The translations under genes and the position numbers were made by a program. A stretch of 17,228 nucleotides of DNA from CAYGZT01 sp964354445 (GTDB lineage: Bacteria; Patescibacteriota; Minisyncoccia; UBA6257; JAGOQP01): the NCBI GenBank assembly GCA_964354445.1, contig CAYGZT010000040.1, positions 1-17,228 on the forward strand, given 5' to 3'. The notes beneath the pieces were generated by a model. It saw nothing but the letters and a program-made list of their open reading frames with translations. It was not told the DNA's origin and ran no database searches. How positions within the stretch are numbered: position 1 is the first letter of the stretch; each line of letters begins with the position of its first letter. This document shows, piece by piece, positions 1 to 6,093 of this stretch.

Positions 1-58
1 GGCAGGACGCCGCGCTCTGGACGCGGTAATCTTGGTTCGAGGCCAAGTCCCGCAGCCA
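1..58 (+). tRNA. tRNA-Gln (anticodon CUG), 3' part
   Basis: The window opens inside a tRNA. The anticodon stem CCGCG (10-14) pairs perfectly with CGCGG (22-26) around a seven-base loop CTCTGGA, which places the anticodon CTG at 17-19 and reads CAG glutamine codons. The T arm is CTTGG (31-35) and CCAAG (43-47) around TTCGAGG. The 3' acceptor strand is TCCCGCA (48-54), the discriminator base is G55, and CCA is encoded at 56-58. The 5' acceptor strand and most of the D arm lie before the window. Six T residues at about 105-110 may help end the transcript, but there is no convincing hairpin in front of them. Confidence 0.93.
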
Positions 59-225
59 CCAACATTTATTATCCCAAGACCGTGTGAGCTAGATTCCATC
101 AGTATTTTTTGAAATCGATTTTTAAGCAAAAAAGGCTAGCCACGTGGGACGATGTTGCTTGTTTGACCTAGTCAGTATCCTCTTTCGCTTGATTTTCATC
201 AAGCTTCGGAAGGACGCGGTAAGTG

Positions 226-260
226 TTATTTTAGGGTCATCCTAGCGGTCAAACTGATCC
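226..260 (+). repeat. Inverted repeat, left copy, flanking glgA-GH57
   Basis: This stretch matches the reverse complement of 3449-3483 at about 30 of 35 positions, with no gap. All five differences are transitions (A/G or C/T). The shared core is CTAGCGGTCAA. Within each copy GGTCA can pair with TGAC/TC around a three-base loop, and one substitution replaces a G-C with a G-T pair, so a conserved hairpin is possible. Function is unknown: a cassette boundary, an outward-facing promoter element (TTTGACC on the minus strand) or a structured RNA are all open. Confidence 0.7.
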
Positions 261-310
261 CTGCCTACCCTCCCCCCTGACACGATATTCCAGAATCTTC
301 CCTTTTAGGT

Positions 311-316
311 TATAAT
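311..316 (+). promoter_or_regulatory. Putative -10 box of glgA operon
   Basis: A perfect TATAAT hexamer ends nine bases before the GTG start codon at 326. The expected transcription start at about 323-325 would leave almost no 5' leader. The sequence 17 bases upstream (TTCCAG at 288-293) is a weak -35 match, so the call rests on the -10 box and its position. Confidence 0.5.
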
Positions 317-325
317 GAATGAGTT

Positions 326-1855
326 GTGATTAACCTTGTCCCGCCAATCAATATTTTTAGGCGAGAACCGAAACTTCGACTTCTTTTTGTCGCTCCCGAG
401 GCGGCGCCTTTTGTTAAGGTCGGCGGATTAGGCGAAGTCATGCGTTCATTGCCCCAAGCCCTTCGAACCTTGGGTCACGATGCTCGCGTTTTTCTTCCGA
501 AGTATGCCACGATCGACCTTAAAAAATACTCCCTGCGCCTGGAACTCGAGGGTTTAGAGTCGGCGTCATTTGAAGAAGAAGACCCTCACGGTCTTTTTGT
601 CTCCAATGTGTTGCGGTACGACGATGATTCTGGCAAGACCATCGCGTATTTTCTTGAAAACATGGAGTATTACGAAAAACGGGCGAACGTATACGGTTAC
701 GCCGATGACGCAATACGATGGGCCCTTCTTTCGAGAGCGGTTCTCGAATTTTTAAAGCATTCGTCGTGGCGCCCGGACGTCATTATCGCCGCCGATTGGC
801 AGGGTGGCCTTCTTCCAAATTATTTTCACACTATCTATAAAGAAGAGCCGAAGCTTTCGCCGATCGCTATCGTTTTCTCGATTCACAACCTTTCTTTTCA
901 GGCAATGTTCGACCATCACTTCGTACCCCAGATGGATTACGACTCGGGCAAGGAGACAATCCCGCCTTTCAACGATCCGAGACTTCTGAAGCTCAACTTC
1001 ATGAGGCGAGGCATTATGTACGCGGATATTGTGAATACTGTTTCACCCACGTACGCGCAGGAGATTATCACGCCCGAATACGGCGAAGGATTGTACGAGC
1101 TCTTGAGCGAGAGGCGGTCAAGGCTTTCCGGTATTTTAAACGGCATTGATACCGGGCTGTATGACCCCGAGACGGATCCTGCCGTCCCATTCCATTACGG
1201 CATAAAAACGCTGGATCTAAAAACAAAAAACAAGTCGGCTCTCCAGCAGAAGTTCAACTTGCCGATTCGCGACACCGTTCCGCTGTTCGGCATTGTCTCA
1301 CGGCTGACCGACCAGAAGGGATTTGGTTTGCTTATAGATGCGGGCGAGCCGCTTCTCGAAAATTTCGACATGCAATTAGTAATTGTCGGTTCTGGCGAAG
1401 GGCATTTCATGACCTTCTTTCAGGAACTCGCAAAAAAGTATCCGGGGAAAGTCGGCATCTGTTTGAATTATGATGAAACGCTTGCGCATATGGTCTATGC
1501 CGCCGTCGATGCGGTTATCATTCCGTCACGCTTTGAACCATCCGGCCTGACGCAAATGGAAGCGATGCGCTACGGCGCGGTACCGATTGTCCGTAAGACC
1601 GGCGGCTTGGCGGATAGCGTCGTGGATTATGATCCCGCAAATAAAACCGGCACGGGTTTTGTTTTTGAAAAATTCGACAATCACGCCTTCTACGGTGCAA
1701 TGGTACGAGCCATCGAGACGTATCGGTATCCGGAGTTCTGGCGCGACATTCAAAGGCGGGGTATGATGACCGATTTTTCATGGACTAAATCGGCCCGCGA
1801 ATACATTGCACTCTTCAAGAAGGCCATAGAATACCACCGTCAGCAAAACGGCTGA
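326..1855 (+). CDS. glgA: Glycogen/starch synthase, GT5 family (GlgA)
   Basis: A 509-residue glycosyltransferase of family GT5, which extends alpha-1,4-glucan chains from a nucleotide-diphosphate glucose donor (ADP-glucose in typical bacteria; the donor cannot be read here). The N-terminal Rossmann domain carries the KVGGLG donor-binding motif at residues 31-36 (K-x-G-G-L in the family). The C-terminal domain carries the acceptor and donor signature PSRFEPSGLTQMEAMRYG from residue 400, with the conserved Glu405, followed by a TGG loop. Length is close to the family norm of about 480, with a 15-residue N-terminal extension. The GTG start is chosen because no ATG occurs before the conserved core and a TATAAT box lies just upstream; a slightly later start is possible. 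It is followed after 7 bases by a GH57 gene, most likely in one operon. Confidence 0.95.
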   Translation: MINLVPPINIFRREPKLRLLFVAPEAAPFVKVGGLGEVMRSLPQALRTLGHDARVFLPKYATIDLKKYSLRLELEGLESASFEEEDPHGLFVSNVLRYDDDSGKTIAYFLENMEYYEKRANVYGYADDAIRWALLSRAVLEFLKHSSWRPDVIIAADWQGGLLPNYFHTIYKEEPKLSPIAIVFSIHNLSFQAMFDHHFVPQMDYDSGKETIPPFNDPRLLKLNFMRRGIMYADIVNTVSPTYAQEIITPEYGEGLYELLSERRSRLSGILNGIDTGLYDPETDPAVPFHYGIKTLDLKTKNKSALQQKFNLPIRDTVPLFGIVSRLTDQKGFGLLIDAGEPLLENFDMQLVIVGSGEGHFMTFFQELAKKYPGKVGICLNYDETLAHMVYAAVDAVIIPSRFEPSGLTQMEAMRYGAVPIVRKTGGLADSVVDYDPANKTGTGFVFEKFDNHAFYGAMVRAIETYRYPEFWRDIQRRGMMTDFSWTKSAREYIALFKKAIEYHRQQNG

Positions 1856-1862
1856 CCCCTTC

Positions 1863-3356
1863 ATGTATTGGGCCAACTTCTTGCATTTTTATCAGCCGGC
1901 GGAACAGCAACCGGACGTTTTAGAGACGGTCGTTGCTCAAAGTTATCGCCCCTTAATTGAAGGAATAAAAAAACACAAGCGAGTGAAGCTTACCCTGAAT
2001 ATAAGCGGCGCTCTCGTAGAGCTTTTTGATAAATACGGTTACAAGGATCTCATTGACAACCTGCGCGAGGTAGGCGGGGAGGGAAGGGTAGAATTCACCT
2101 CCTCGGTAAAATATCACGCCCTTATGCCCTTCTTGAAGGAAGACGAGATCGTACGGCAGGTACAGATGAATGACGAGACCAATAAGTTCTTTTTGGGGAA
2201 TTCTTACCAACCGAAAGGTTTTTTCCCGCCAGAGATGGCCTACAGTGAAAACCTGCCTACTTTGATTTCTTCATTGGGTTTCAGGTGGATCATTCTTGAT
2301 GAGATAGCGTATGACGGCTATGTCGACCACATTGACTATAAAAAGATTTATAAGATCAGCGGAAGTGATTTGTTAGTTTTCTTCCGCGAGCGCCGTTTAA
2401 GCAATCTCATTATGAGCGCCGTTGTTCGATCCAGGGAATCATTACTTCACGCAATGAGAGAAGATCTCCCCAGTGGGCGCTATGTGATAACGGCTATGGA
2501 CGGGGAAACCTTTGGGCACCATAGGCCGGGCCTGGAAAGAATGCTTTTTGACGTCTTTGCGGCGCCGGAATTCGATCTCATCAAGGTCTCTGACATTCCC
2601 GACCACTACAAAGAAATAAAAGAAGTTTTGCCGATACGATCAACGTGGGCCTCGAGCCGAAAGGACATTGAAGAAAACACCCAGTTCTTTTCCTGGTCTG
2701 ACCCCGAAAACATAATCCACCGATGGCAGCGGGAGTTCACCGACCTCGTCCTTAAGGAAGTGTACGCGATGGATACAAACGACCATCGCTACAATCTTGT
2801 TAGAAAAAAAACTGACCTAGCGCTCTCGAGCGATCATTTTTGGTGGGCTTCGGCGAAGCCCTGGTGGAGCCTAGAGATGATCGAGGTCGGGGCGTATCGT
2901 TTACTCGATACAGCACGGCACATTCCCGATATTCCAAAAGATGTTCTGGAAGAGGCCCGCAATTATTATGAAAAGATAATAACCACGGCCTTTACTTGGC
3001 AGCGGACCGGGAAAATCAGGCACATGGCGAGAGAACAAGAGTCTATATTACGGATCCCTTTTAAGGATCGGACTATCGGTCGCGGTGGCGCTGAAAGGGG
3101 CGTTTATTTTGCGTTTATTGATATGATGAAACAACTTGAGAAAGAAGCGGCTGCAAAAAGAGAATACGAGGGAGCAATTTTATGGCGAGACGCCATGCAT
3201 AAACTCGAAAACAAGCTTGATATATACGACACCATAAACGCCATTGATCTTTTGCGGGTTAAAATCCCTCATGAGGAAGTTGAAAAAACGATTGAAAAGT
3301 ATAAGGACAAGTACCGACACATTCGCGGCGGCCAACCGGAACAGCGGGGGGCTTAA
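1863..3356 (+). CDS. Glycoside hydrolase family 57 protein (amylase/transferase-like)
   Basis: A 497-residue GH57 protein. Visible family motifs are the N-terminal HFYQP (residues 8-12, equivalent to the HxHxP region), FFPPEMAY with the predicted nucleophile Glu124, and MDGETFGHH with the predicted acid/base Asp213 plus His219-His220. GH57 enzymes act on alpha-glucans by a retaining mechanism as amylases, 4-alpha-glucanotransferases, branching enzymes or amylopullulanases. The sequence alone does not tell which activity this one has; the length fits amylase or branching enzyme better than the larger glucanotransferases. The C-terminal third is helical and charged, as is common in the family. 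It starts 7 bases after glgA with no Shine-Dalgarno site, so translational coupling is likely, and the pairing implies storage or surface glucan synthesis and remodelling in the cytoplasm. Confidence 0.88.
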   Translation: MYWANFLHFYQPAEQQPDVLETVVAQSYRPLIEGIKKHKRVKLTLNISGALVELFDKYGYKDLIDNLREVGGEGRVEFTSSVKYHALMPFLKEDEIVRQVQMNDETNKFFLGNSYQPKGFFPPEMAYSENLPTLISSLGFRWIILDEIAYDGYVDHIDYKKIYKISGSDLLVFFRERRLSNLIMSAVVRSRESLLHAMREDLPSGRYVITAMDGETFGHHRPGLERMLFDVFAAPEFDLIKVSDIPDHYKEIKEVLPIRSTWASSRKDIEENTQFFSWSDPENIIHRWQREFTDLVLKEVYAMDTNDHRYNLVRKKTDLALSSDHFWWASAKPWWSLEMIEVGAYRLLDTARHIPDIPKDVLEEARNYYEKIITTAFTWQRTGKIRHMAREQESILRIPFKDRTIGRGGAERGVYFAFIDMMKQLEKEAAAKREYEGAILWRDAMHKLENKLDIYDTINAIDLLRVKIPHEEVEKTIEKYKDKYRHIRGGQPEQRGA

Positions 3357-3382
3357 CTCCCGGTGGTAACTAAGGAAAAAGA

Positions 3383-3430
3383 AAATGAGACACCAAAAAG
3401 TGGCCTTGAAAATTCTCATTTGTCTCACTT
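3383..3430 (+). terminator. Possible hairpin terminator after GH57
   Basis: AAATGAGA (3383-3390) can pair perfectly with TCTCATTT (3414-3421); alternatively TGAGAC (3386-3391) pairs with GTCTCA (3422-3427), which is followed by CTTTT. A short CAC/GTG hairpin sits inside. The two stems exclude each other, and the T run is weak, so this is a low-confidence terminator or mutually exclusive RNA structure 27 bases after the GH57 stop codon. Confidence 0.35.
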
Positions 3431-3448
3431 TTAACCCCTGACCGAGAC

Positions 3449-3483
3449 GGGTCAGCTTGACCGCTAGAACGACCCCAAAATAA
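3449..3483 (-). repeat. Inverted repeat, right copy, flanking glgA-GH57
   Basis: Partner of 226-260 in opposite orientation; 30 of 35 positions agree and all differences are transitions. Here the internal hairpin is perfect (GGTCA, loop GCT, TGACC at about 3450-3462). The copy lies between the GH57 gene and the 54-residue membrane protein. On the plus strand it contains TTGACC at 3457-3462, which is too far (26 bases) from the TATACT at 3489 to be its -35 box. Confidence 0.7.
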
Positions 3484-3488
3484 AACCC

Positions 3489-3494
3489 TATACT
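3489..3494 (+). promoter_or_regulatory. Putative -10 box of the 54-aa membrane protein gene
   Basis: TATACT (five of six consensus positions) ends nine bases before the ATG at 3504, the same geometry as at glgA. No matching -35 hexamer is found at 16-18 bases. A transcript starting here would have a leader of only a few bases. Confidence 0.4.
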
Positions 3495-3503
3495 AAGTAC
3501 TAC

Positions 3504-3668
3504 ATGAACAGATCAACCTCAGAAGCCGTCTACGGCTTGGGCCTCATCGGTGCGGCAGTCTATTTCATCTCGCACGCAACCACGTTCTGGGTCGGAGTAT
3601 TGGGTTTTCTAAAGGCCCTTGTGTGGCCTGCAGTGCTGGTGTACAAACTGCTGGAGATTTTGGGGTAG
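3504..3668 (+). CDS. Small single-TM membrane protein, 54 aa
   Basis: An ATG-to-TAG frame of 54 codons. The product is hydrophobic and aromatic: residues about 8-22 (VYGLGLIGAAVYFIS) and 27-50 (TFWVGVLGFLKALVWPAV onward) could form one or two membrane segments, ending in LLEILG. It resembles, from memory, a small protein often met in Patescibacteria genomes; I know of no function. A TATACT box stands nine bases before the start, and the gene is isolated between the right inverted repeat and the xth-tag pair. The coding-like amino-acid make-up, the clean promoter position and the in-frame stop support it as real despite its size. What it does, and whether it is translated, cannot be seen from the sequence. 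Confidence 0.7.
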   Translation: MNRSTSEAVYGLGLIGAAVYFISHATTFWVGVLGFLKALVWPAVLVYKLLEILG

Positions 3669-3670
3669 GA

Positions 3671-3684
3671 GTTCAATGTTGAAC
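3671..3684. promoter_or_regulatory. Palindromic candidate operator before xth-tag
   Basis: GTTCAA and TTGAAC form a perfect 6-bp dyad around TG, 25 bases ahead of the xth start codon. There is no T run, so it is not a terminator. A repressor dimer site controlling the repair genes is a reasonable guess. It is not the GAAC-N4-GTTC LexA box of Firmicutes; the half sites point the other way. Confidence 0.35.
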
Positions 3685-3708
3685 CGGACAGGATAGACCG
3701 CACCCGGC

Positions 3709-4482
3709 ATGAAAATCGTTTCCTGGAACGTCAACGGCATCAGAGCCGTTTTCAAAAAGAACTTTCCTGAATGGCTGAAGAACACGGACGCGGATATCGT
3801 CTGCCTCCAGGAAATAAAAGCCCAGGAAGCGGAGTTGTCAAGTTTGTTCGAACCGGGTTTGTTCGGCGGTCAAAAATACAAATTCTACGCGAGCACGGCC
3901 CACAAGAGGGGATATAGCGGAGTTGCCGTTCTTGCCGTAAAAGAACCGAAAGCCGTCGGTAAAAATCTCGGGTTGAGCCGGTTCGACACGGAAGGACGGA
4001 TACTATCGCTCGAGTACCCCGATTTCACCCTCATTAATCTCTATCTTCCTCACGGCGGAAGGCAGAAAGAGAATCTTGCATACAAACTTGACGTCTATCG
4101 GCACCTTTTGCAGCACCTTCGCGGACTGAAAGGAAAGAATATAGTGCTTGCAGGGGATTTTAATGTTGCTCATCGGGAAGTGGACCTGGCGCGTCCCAAG
4201 GAAAACCGGAACAATACCATGTTTACCGAAGAAGAGAGGAGGCAGATCGATTCTCTGGTAAAACTCGGTTTTACCGACTCATTCAGAAAGTTTCACCCAG
4301 AAGACGGCCATTATACCTGGTGGCCCTATATGGCTCAGGCGCGGGAGAGAAACCTTGGTTGGAGAATCGACTACATTTTCGTTTCAGACAACCTCGCGCC
4401 GCAACTGAAAGACGCTTTCATTCTGAAAGATACCGTCGGCTCGGACCATTGCCCCGTGGGAATAGAAGTCTCATTTATATGA
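3709..4482 (+). CDS. xth: Exodeoxyribonuclease III / AP endonuclease
   Basis: A 257-residue class II AP endonuclease of the ExoIII family, which cuts DNA 5' to abasic sites and removes 3' blocks in base excision repair. All expected active-site residues are visible: Asn7 (WNVNGIR), metal-binding Glu35 (LQEIKAQ), Tyr112 (LYLPHG), Asp150 and Asn152 (GDFNVAH), Asp221 (WRIDYIF), and Asp246-His247 (GSDHCPV). Length matches bacterial ExoIII (about 268). Its last base pairs overlap the start of the tag gene by ATGA, so the glycosylase that makes abasic sites and the nuclease that processes them are translationally coupled. No Shine-Dalgarno sequence precedes the ATG; a palindrome at 3671-3684 may regulate it. 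Confidence 0.96.
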   Translation: MKIVSWNVNGIRAVFKKNFPEWLKNTDADIVCLQEIKAQEAELSSLFEPGLFGGQKYKFYASTAHKRGYSGVAVLAVKEPKAVGKNLGLSRFDTEGRILSLEYPDFTLINLYLPHGGRQKENLAYKLDVYRHLLQHLRGLKGKNIVLAGDFNVAHREVDLARPKENRNNTMFTEEERRQIDSLVKLGFTDSFRKFHPEDGHYTWWPYMAQARERNLGWRIDYIFVSDNLAPQLKDAFILKDTVGSDHCPVGIEVSFI

Positions 4483-5054
4483 AACAAAGGTGCCGGTGGG
4501 TGAAAGATGACGACAGACTGATGGTCAAATACCACGACAAAGAGTGGGGAGTGCCTTTGCGCACGGATAACAAAATATTCGAATTTTTGGTTCTTGAGAG
4601 CTTTCAGGCCGGATTGAGCTGGCGCACCGTTCTTAACAAGAGGAAAAACTTCAAGAAAGCATTTGCAAACTTCAATCCCGTCAGGGTCGCCCGCTTTTCC
4701 AAAAAAGACGTTGCCCGGCTTCTCAAAAACAAGGGAATCATAAGAAACAAAGCCAAGATAGAGGCAGCCATCAATAACGCGAAAAGATTTCTGGAAGTTC
4801 GGCGCGAATTCGGCACGTTTTCCAGATACATGTGGGGATTTGTTAATAACAAACCGATCGTCAACAGGATAGCCAAACTCAGCGACTACAAACCGGTAAA
4901 CAAAGAAGCGATTATCTGGGCCAAAGACCTGAAGAAGAGGAGATTCAAGTTTCTGGGGCCCACCACTCTCTATGCTCACATGCAGGCCGTGGGGATGGTG
5001 AATAACCACATGCTTGGTTGCTTCAGGAGAACGGGTAGAGAACAACTTTCTTGA
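4479..5054 (+). CDS. tag: DNA-3-methyladenine glycosylase I
   Basis: A 191-residue Tag glycosylase that excises 3-methyladenine from alkylated DNA. The zinc-snap ligands known from E. coli Tag are all present: Cys5, His19, His177 and Cys181. The base-binding Glu40 and Trp48 (LESFQAGLSW) are also conserved, as is the helix-hairpin-helix-like centre. The reading frame is open further upstream, to 4320, but that part lies inside xth in another frame; the ATG at 4479 gives the conserved N terminus and overlaps the xth stop codon (ATGA). Length matches the family (about 187). Together with xth it forms a compact two-gene base excision repair unit for alkylation damage. Confidence 0.96.
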   Translation: MKQRCRWVKDDDRLMVKYHDKEWGVPLRTDNKIFEFLVLESFQAGLSWRTVLNKRKNFKKAFANFNPVRVARFSKKDVARLLKNKGIIRNKAKIEAAINNAKRFLEVRREFGTFSRYMWGFVNNKPIVNRIAKLSDYKPVNKEAIIWAKDLKKRRFKFLGPTTLYAHMQAVGMVNNHMLGCFRRTGREQLS

Positions 5055-5085
5055 AAAAGAACCGCCCCGCGAGGTGCAGGGCGTT
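5052..5085 (-). terminator. Intrinsic terminator, minus strand (possibly bidirectional)
   Basis: CGCCC (5063-5067) pairs with GGGCG (5079-5083), with a single C/A mismatch and then GC/GC inside, loop GAGGT. Read on the minus strand the stem is followed by GTTCTTTTTC, a good U tract, ending the exported-protein gene that stops at 5103. On the plus strand only TTTC follows, so it is a weaker terminator for tag, whose stop codon is directly adjacent. Confidence 0.7.
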
Positions 5086-5102
5086 TCAAAGACAAGGAGC
5101 AA

Positions 5103-5459
5103 CTATTTTTGTCTGGGACGATGGTTGACCCAGAGCCCGAGTATCTCGTTGGAGTTCTCCGACATCGTCTTCTGATTTTTCTCAAGGTTCCACGACGTGA
5201 CCTCAAGCTCCGGATGGGCTTTCTCAAACTCGCGCAGAGCCCAAAGAATCGTCAATGCATGCTCATCGGAGGAACCCTTCAGATGCAACGGCACCCAGCT
5301 GTGGTTGCCCAGCGTCATCACGCCTGAAGCGTCGAACACAGCATTCATCCCGCTGTTCGTCTTCCCAATAGTCGGTCTGATGACGCTCGGCTTTCCTCCC
5401 CCACAGTCGATGGCAGCGGCCGCAAGCAGCAGCACAAGAGCGGCGGTTCCCGTTCTCAT
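5103..5459 (-). CDS. Predicted exported or lipoprotein-like protein, 118 aa
   Basis: I do not recognise a family. Residues 1-19 form a short basic start and a strongly hydrophobic Leu/Ala segment ending in AAIDCGGG; this looks like a signal peptide, and Cys19 could be lipidated, although Asp at -1 departs from the usual lipobox. The mature part (about 100 residues) is mixed alpha/beta with motifs such as NHSWVPLHLKG and a helical stretch ILWALREFEKAHPELEV. The ATG at 5459 is certain: AAGGAGG lies eight bases upstream, and a consensus promoter (TTGACA, 17 bases, TGTTACAAC) precedes it. A terminator follows the stop codon. The gene is therefore monocistronic and has the best expression signals in the window, unlike its neighbours, which mostly lack Shine-Dalgarno sites. 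A secreted or surface protein made at high level is a fair inference. Confidence 0.8.
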   Translation of the reverse strand: MRTGTAALVLLLAAAAIDCGGGKPSVIRPTIGKTNSGMNAVFDASGVMTLGNHSWVPLHLKGSSDEHALTILWALREFEKAHPELEVTSWNLEKNQKTMSENSNEILGLWVNHRPRQK

Positions 5460-5483
5460 TTTGTTCTCCTCCTTCCTGTTCGA

Positions 5484-5512
5484 GTTGTAACAAAAGGGGA
5501 GAGCGGTGTCAA
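5484..5512 (-). promoter_or_regulatory. Consensus sigma-70 promoter of the exported-protein gene
   Basis: On the minus strand a perfect -35 TTGACA (5512-5507) is followed by a 17-base spacer and an extended -10, TG-T-TACAAC (5492-5484). Transcription should start near 5477, giving a leader of about 18 bases that contains the AAGGAGG ribosome binding site at 5474-5468. Confidence 0.8.
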
Positions 5513-5531
5513 TAAGACCCGCTCCCTCACT

Positions 5532-5573
5532 AAAATGTCTAGGAATTCACGATCGTGAATTCCTAGACATTTT
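5532..5573. repeat. Perfect 42-bp palindrome, likely bidirectional hairpin terminator
   Basis: Every base from 5532 to 5573 pairs with its mirror partner: two 21-base arms with no spacer, core GAATTCACGATCGTGAATTC. The outer bases are AAAA and TTTT, so a transcript from either strand would fold into a long hairpin ending in U residues. It lies 41 bases after the stop codon of the last gene of the export operon and before the promoter of the exported-protein gene, which suits a terminator. A binding site for a dimeric protein or a cruciform is an alternative. Confidence 0.8.
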
Positions 5574-5614
5574 GTCGCCACCTCCTATCTACCCTCGTTT
5601 GTACTCTCGTTTTT

Positions 5615-6046
5615 TCACTGCCCCACGCGCTGCACTGCACGTCCTCCAATCTGCATCGACTGCGCCGTTACGCTGCCGTCCTGATTCGCGGTTCCGTTCA
5701 CACTGATTTGTTCACCCACAACAATATCATTTACCGACCCCTCGGCAGATTTCATAACGCTCGTTGAGGTCGAAAAGAATACAATCTTTGAGCCTCCGTC
5801 CGGAAGTTTAATGGTAACGCTCTCGTCGTCCTTGGACAGTACCTCACCAAAAACAAAACCGCTTCCCTGCACACCAATTCTGCGGCTAGAGCCGTTCGTC
5901 TGCTGAAACTGCCGTCCTTGTGAAGACAGTCCGGCAAAGTTTCCGGGCAATTGCTGGCTCTTCGATTTTCCGTACTGCATCCCACCAAAGAAGCTTGTCG
6001 CTATAATGACAATCGCCCCACCGATCAAGAGAATTTTGTTTGTCAT
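5615..6046 (-). CDS. Membrane-anchored DUF5666-like protein (last gene of export operon)
   Basis: 143 residues. Residues about 4-22 (KILLIGGAIVIIATSFFGG) form one N-terminal membrane anchor. A Gln/Ser/Gly-rich linker follows, then from about residue 64 a compact beta-rich domain (GFVFGEVLSKDDESVTIKL onward, ending near VTAQSMQIG) that resembles the small beta-barrel DUF5666 type. The orientation of such anchors puts the domain outside the membrane. It is the seventh and last gene of the sigma-factor operon, 47 bases after the permease. AAGGT about 13 bases before the ATG is a weak ribosome site; TATAAG at 6063-6058 could be an internal promoter. A second protein of the same architecture is encoded at 9831-10316. 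Role unknown; a periplasm-like accessory to the exporter is inferred. Confidence 0.82.
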   Translation of the reverse strand: MTNKILLIGGAIVIIATSFFGGMQYGKSKSQQLPGNFAGLSSQGRQFQQTNGSSRRIGVQGSGFVFGEVLSKDDESVTIKLPDGGSKIVFFSTSTSVMKSAEGSVNDIVVGEQISVNGTANQDGSVTAQSMQIGGRAVQRVGQ

Positions 6047-6093
6047 AATGTTTTTACCTTATAACTTTGCCTTACGCTGCCCGACGGAACAGC

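Larger units (their letters stand above)
59..325. other. Spacer between tRNA-Gln and glgA
   Basis: I see no gene in these 267 bases. They contain a perfect 7-bp hairpin at 187-204 (GCTTGAT, loop TTTC, ATCAAGC) with no T run after it, a GGCTAGCC palindrome next to CACGTG near 135-147, the left copy of a long inverted repeat (226-260), and the putative glgA -10 box at 311-316. The hairpin could be an RNA structure or a protein site; nothing in the sequence decides between these. Confidence 0.5.

Noticed and set aside
1..58. tRNA-Gln 3' end as an integration (att) site for the glgA-GH57 segment
   Set aside because: I found no second copy of the tRNA 3' end in the window and no integrase gene; the repeats seen are inverted, not direct, and do not include tRNA sequence.
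3671..3684. LexA box before xth-tag
   Set aside because: Half-site orientation is GTTC...GAAC, opposite to the GAAC-N4-GTTC box, and it differs from the GTTC-N7-GTTC type; kept only as an unnamed dyad.
4371..5102. 243-codon open frame on the minus strand
   Set aside because: It is antisense to tag and the end of xth, both of which have complete active sites; no family features in the antisense product.
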